Under the pieces are notes generated by a model. That model did no database searches. It was not told the DNA's origin and was given only the letters and a program-made list of their open reading frames with translations. This document shows positions 7,111 through 9,700 of a DNA stretch of 9,700 nucleotides, piece by piece. This DNA is from Planctomycetota bacterium (GTDB lineage Bacteria > Planctomycetota > Phycisphaerae > UBA1845). Both the position numbers and the translations under genes were made by a program. Position 1 is the stretch's first letter. The number at the start of each line of letters is the position of its first letter. The stretch is from contig JADFMZ010000093.1 in the NCBI GenBank assembly GCA_022563615.1, positions 1 through 9,700 on the forward strand, written 5' to 3'.

Positions 7111-7119
7111 CGATCATGC
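7102..7119. promoter_or_regulatory. Perfect 7-bp inverted repeat between divergent genes, candidate operator
   Basis: GCATGAT-aacg-ATCATGC is a perfect 7-bp dyad with a 4-base centre. It lies between the divergent lipoprotein and dnaJ-like genes and overlaps the proposed minus-strand -35 box. It could bind a dimeric repressor, or form a leader hairpin in the dnaJ mRNA. The cognate regulator is unknown. Confidence 0.35.
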
Positions 7120-7188
7120 GCGGGATCAGACAGGCGCCGCCGAAAGATGACCCTGGGAACGTGTCGTTGAAGGACCAATAGGCTTCTT

Positions 7189-8175
7189 ATGTCGGGCAAA
7201 CGCGACCACTACGAAATCCTTGGCGTTACCCGTTCCGCGTCAACAGACGAGATCAAGCGGGCCTATCGCCGGCTGGCCAAGAAGTATCATCCTGATCGAA
7301 ACCCCGGCAACGCTTCAGCCGAGGCCAAGTTCAAAGAGGTACAGCACGCTCACGCCGTGCTCAGCGACGCCAAGAAACGCGACCAGTTCGACCGTTTCGG
7401 CGAAGTGGGCGTGGGACAGTGGGACACCCGTCCCAGCGGGCAACGTGTATACCAGTGGGGTGGTTCCACGGTGGGACGGGAAGATCTGGAGGATCTGTTT
7501 TCGGTCTTCCGCGGCGGGGCTGGTGGATCCAGCATCTTCGAGGAGTTGTTCGGAGGTCAGTCTGGTCGTCGGGGACAGGGGCGGGGACCCTCGAGGGTTC
7601 AAGCCGCGTCGCAACGCACGCCTGATCTGGAACAGACCGTTGAGCTTTCCTTCGACCAGGCTGTTCGTGGTACGACCCTGACCCTGAAACTTCGCTCCGG
7701 CGCCGGCGGGCGACTGCAAACCATCGACGTCAAGGTTCCCCCGGGGGTGGAGGAGGGGCAGAGGCTACGCCTTCGGGGGCGGGTGCCAGGTGGTAACGGC
7801 CAGGCTCCCGGAGACTTGTATTTGAACTGCACCATCAAGCCTCACCCCTATTTCACGCGTCGCAAGGCCGACATCTACGTGGACGTTCCGGTGAGCGTAA
7901 CCGAGGCGGCGCTGGGCGCGAAAATCGAAGTGCCTTCGATCGACGGCCCGGCTACGCTGACGCTGCCGCCGGGGACGCCCGGCGGAACCAGGCTGCGGCT
8001 CAAGGGGTGCGGCGTTCGAAAGCCGGGCAGTGATCGGCGAGGCGATCAATACGTCGTCATCCGCATCGCTGTACCCAAGGCGGTGACCGATGAACAGCGG
8101 CGATTGCTGGAGGAGCTAGGCCGTCACGATCAATCCAATCCTCGCGCCGACTGCCCTTGGGCCGGAGATTCGTAG
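7189..8175 (+). CDS. DnaJ-family co-chaperone without zinc finger (type II / CbpA-like)
   Basis: J-proteins deliver substrates to DnaK and stimulate its ATPase. The 328-residue product has an N-terminal J domain (about 6-70) with the HPD triad at 34-36 and the QFDRFGE end, and then a Gly/Phe-rich segment (about 91-134, including FRGGAGGSSIFEELFGG). The two C-terminal substrate-binding beta domains follow (about 147-300, with VELSFDQAVRGTTLTL, VKVPPGVEEGQRLRLRG, GDLYLNCTIKPHPYFTRRKADIY and LPPGTPGGTRLRLKG). The CxxCxGxG zinc-finger repeats of classical DnaJ are absent, which makes it CbpA-like rather than the housekeeping DnaJ. No dnaK or grpE is nearby. GAAGGA at 7169-7174 is rather far from the ATG (14 bases). 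The 3' end supplies the ribosome site of the next gene. Confidence 0.93.
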   Translation: MSGKRDHYEILGVTRSASTDEIKRAYRRLAKKYHPDRNPGNASAEAKFKEVQHAHAVLSDAKKRDQFDRFGEVGVGQWDTRPSGQRVYQWGGSTVGREDLEDLFSVFRGGAGGSSIFEELFGGQSGRRGQGRGPSRVQAASQRTPDLEQTVELSFDQAVRGTTLTLKLRSGAGGRLQTIDVKVPPGVEEGQRLRLRGRVPGGNGQAPGDLYLNCTIKPHPYFTRRKADIYVDVPVSVTEAALGAKIEVPSIDGPATLTLPPGTPGGTRLRLKGCGVRKPGSDRRGDQYVVIRIAVPKAVTDEQRRLLEELGRHDQSNPRADCPWAGDS

Positions 8176-8179
8176 AGCC

Positions 8180-8596
8180 ATGTTAGGCAGCCCAAATTCC
8201 GAGCAGTACCGCACGAGGGTGGGATTTTCGATTCTCGCCGTGGGATTTTTGCTCTTGTTCTGGGCCTGGGGCAGTTGGTTCTATCGAAATTGGGTGCCTG
8301 TCCATGCCCAAGCTGAGGCCCTCGCACACCGCGATGCCCTTGCGAACGCTGAAACTCAGCATGAGACCGATGTCCAGGGTGCGAAGGACTCAAAGGCGGC
8401 CCGGACGCTTACGTTTTTTCTATTGACGGCGCTGGTTATGGTGCTGGTGTTCTCAATCGGCGGGTATGTCTTGCTACGCGTCACCCGTCGATATCGGGCG
8501 GCGATCGAACGGAAGCGCCCTCCCCCCTCGGATACCCGCGACTTGTGGGCTATGCACAAGCTTCCCGCAGAGCTCGAAGATGAGGAAAACCCATAG
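8180..8596 (+). CDS. Small two-helix membrane protein, function unknown
   Basis: The 138-residue product has two hydrophobic segments, about residues 14-35 (VGFSILAVGFLLLFWAWGSW) and 76-99 (LTFFLLTALVMVLVFSIGGY). They are joined by about 40 polar, Ala/Glu/Gln/His-rich residues that may form a helix. Basic residues sit before the first segment (R11, R13) and heavily after the second (RVTRRYRAAIERKR). By the positive-inside rule both ends are cytoplasmic and the loop is outside. The C-terminus is acidic. The gene starts 4 bases after the dnaJ-like stop, with GGAG (8164-8167) inside the end of that gene, so the two are almost certainly co-transcribed. I recognise no family. Confidence 0.8.
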   Translation: MLGSPNSEQYRTRVGFSILAVGFLLLFWAWGSWFYRNWVPVHAQAEALAHRDALANAETQHETDVQGAKDSKAARTLTFFLLTALVMVLVFSIGGYVLLRVTRRYRAAIERKRPPPSDTRDLWAMHKLPAELEDEENP

Positions 8597-8627
8597 CCCG
8601 AAGCAGGCGTTTGGCGTCGTCTTGCGG

Positions 8628-8720
8628 GTGTGCCACTGCTCTTGAGCAGTGCACAAACTGCTCGCAGGGCGCCAATCGCACGAAAACCGCCGAGGGCACT
8701 GCTTGAAAGCAGTGGCACAC
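8628..8720 (-). repeat. REPIN-like double-hairpin element, copy C (inverted)
   Basis: This is a full 93-base copy in opposite orientation to copies A and B, with the same termini and the same arm order when read on the minus strand. The adjacent 14 bases (8614-8627, reverse complement CCGCAAGACGACGC) match the right flank of copy A exactly. It fills most of the 186-base gap between the membrane-protein stop and the reductase start. The rest of the gap (8597-8613 and 8721-8782) shows no clear promoter or terminator. Confidence 0.92.
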
Positions 8721-8782
8721 GACAACATAGCGCTGCCCTTCACCCGCAAATTGAGGTGTGGTGGTGTACAAGAGGCCAATCG

Positions 8783-9526
8783 ATGAAGCTTGAGGGTACG
8801 GTGGCGCTGGTGACTGGTGGAGCGGTGCGTGTGGGGCGGGCTATCGGGTTGGAGCTCGCACACGCCGGCTGCGACATCGCAATCCATTATCACCAATCCC
8901 GCTTGCAAGCCGAAGATCTGGCGTCTGAGATTGAAAAGATCGGCCGGCGTGCCGTTATCATTTCGGGTGATCTTGAGGATGCGTCCAGTTGGCCGACCAT
9001 CGTGGACCGGAGCGTCGATGCGTTGGGGCGATTGGACGTGCTGGTGAACAACGCCTCGATCTTTTTGACCGATACGGCGGACACCCTCGAAGGTTTCGAC
9101 CCTCTTCTGTGGACGCGGATGCTACGGATCAACCTCCTTGCGCCGATGGCGTTGTCGCATCATGCGCGAACCTATTTGGGCGCGAGCGGACTGGGCAAAA
9201 TCATCAATCTGGGCGATGGTTGCGTGGAACGCCCCTGGCCCGAACATCTTGCCTATTGCGCTTCCAAGGCGGGGCTTGCAGCCATGACCAAAGCCCTGGC
9301 CCGAGCCTTTGCGCCGAAGGTTCAGGTTAACGCGGTCGCCCCCGGGATCGCAGTGTTTCCCGACTCGTATTCCCCAGCGCTTCGTGAGAAGCTGCAACGG
9401 CGGGTTCCACTCGGGCGCGCGGGCAGTCCCGAAGAAGTGGCGGGTCTGGTGCGCTTTCTGGCGGAGTCCGGCGATTACATCACCGGCCAAACCATCCCCA
9501 TCGACGGTGGTCGAAATCTCGTATGA
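8783..9526 (+). CDS. Short-chain dehydrogenase/reductase, pteridine-reductase (PTR1/FolM)-like
   Basis: The 247-residue product is a cytoplasmic NAD(P)H-dependent SDR. The nucleotide site TGGAVRVG (11-18) carries Arg where most SDRs have Gly, typical of pteridine reductases. GDL (62-64), VNNASIF (88-94), the active-site YCASK (Y158, K162) and the closing DYITGQTIPIDGG (231-243) are present. The usual catalytic serine position reads NLGD, with Asp145, as in Leishmania PTR1. The likely substrate is a dihydropterin or dihydrofolate, but 3-oxoacyl or sugar reductase activity cannot be excluded from sequence alone. The ATG at 8783 is chosen because AAGAGG (8770-8775) lies 7 bases upstream and the Rossmann strand starts at residue 6. 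The frame continues upstream through the repeat element, which is not coding. No folate or pterin gene is visible beside it. Confidence 0.9.
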   Translation: MKLEGTVALVTGGAVRVGRAIGLELAHAGCDIAIHYHQSRLQAEDLASEIEKIGRRAVIISGDLEDASSWPTIVDRSVDALGRLDVLVNNASIFLTDTADTLEGFDPLLWTRMLRINLLAPMALSHHARTYLGASGLGKIINLGDGCVERPWPEHLAYCASKAGLAAMTKALARAFAPKVQVNAVAPGIAVFPDSYSPALREKLQRRVPLGRAGSPEEVAGLVRFLAESGDYITGQTIPIDGGRNLV

Positions 9527-9557
9527 ACATTGCGCGAACCACTCACCGTGGGTTCCG

Positions 9558-9587
9558 TTCGACCTCGTTTCTTCGGTCCGCTACAAT
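9558..9587 (+). promoter_or_regulatory. Candidate promoter for the gene at the right edge
   Basis: TTCGAC (9558-9563), 18 bases, TACAAT (9582-9587). The -10 equals that proposed upstream of the dnaJ-like gene. Transcription would start near 9594, just before the partial gene. The -35 box is weak. Confidence 0.35.
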
Positions 9588-9616
9588 GTAACGGGTGAAT
9601 GGATGAGTTCGCAACC

Positions 9617-9700
9617 ATGAGACGCCGCTGGGCCATGTCTTGGAAACTTTTCATTATTGTTGGTTGCGCCACCACTCTTGGAGTATCCATCGTCGGGCGG
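9617..9700 (+). CDS. Start of an exported or membrane-anchored protein (3' end outside window)
   Basis: Twenty-eight codons run open to the window edge: a basic start (MRRRWAMSWK), then a hydrophobic stretch (LFIIVGCATTLGVSIVG), as in a signal peptide or N-terminal membrane anchor. An in-frame ATG at 9599 would add six residues (MDEFAT). I prefer 9617 because the basic residues then open the signal, but neither start has a strong ribosome site. The cysteine at residue 17 lies inside the hydrophobic core rather than after it. Nothing more can be said of its function. Confidence 0.5.
   Translation, partial: MRRRWAMSWKLFIIVGCATTLGVSIVGR

Noticed and set aside
7044..7199. Longer start for the lipoprotein (52 extra residues)
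   Set aside because: It would overlap the dnaJ-like start codon, and the added residues have no signal-peptide character, whereas the internal ATG at 7043 has a GGAG site and begins a signal peptide.
8630..8782. N-terminal extension of the reductase by 51 residues
   Set aside because: The extension is translated repeat element C. The SDR fold starts at the ATG at 8783, which has its own ribosome site.
9530..9556. Terminator after the reductase (GAACC...GGTTC)
   Set aside because: Only 5 bp of stem with a loop of about 10 bases and no T-run; too weak to call.

Overview
The window looks like GC-rich bacterial chromosome, most likely from a planctomycete-type organism. This rests on an unusually long, repeat-expanded SecA, a fused HyuA-HyuB 5-oxoprolinase resembling those I recall from Planctomycetota, a small lipoprotein of unknown function, and abundant short palindromic repeats. 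The taxonomic call is inference from protein style, not from a marker gene.

Layout. The 3' part of secA (motor domain end, expanded helical region, zinc-binding tail) fills 3-1883. A very large gene for an ATP-dependent 5-oxoprolinase/hydantoinase follows on the same strand (1975-5940). A 425-base gene-free stretch (5941-6365) separates it from a convergent lipoprotein gene (6366-7043, minus strand). That stretch holds two direct copies of a double-hairpin repeat and a leftover copy of the 3' end of the lipoprotein gene. A compact divergent promoter region (7044-7188) with a perfect inverted repeat leads into a DnaJ-family co-chaperone lacking a zinc finger (7189-8175) and a two-helix membrane protein 4 bases further on (8180-8596). 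A third, inverted copy of the double-hairpin repeat (8628-8720) precedes a pteridine-reductase-like short-chain dehydrogenase (8783-9526). The window ends in the first 28 codons of a gene for a probable membrane-anchored or exported protein.

The genes do not form one pathway: protein export, glutathione-cycle/oxoproline metabolism, chaperone and pterin/NADPH reductase genes lie next to each other. The most distinctive content is the repeat biology. There is a REPIN-like element in three copies with asymmetric, covarying arms. A REP-like palindrome with the same 8-bp stem and 2-base loop lies inside the oxoprolinase reading frame as an in-frame insertion. A segmental duplication has left a fossil gene tail. 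SecA itself appears to contain five tandem copies of a unit found once in E. coli SecA.
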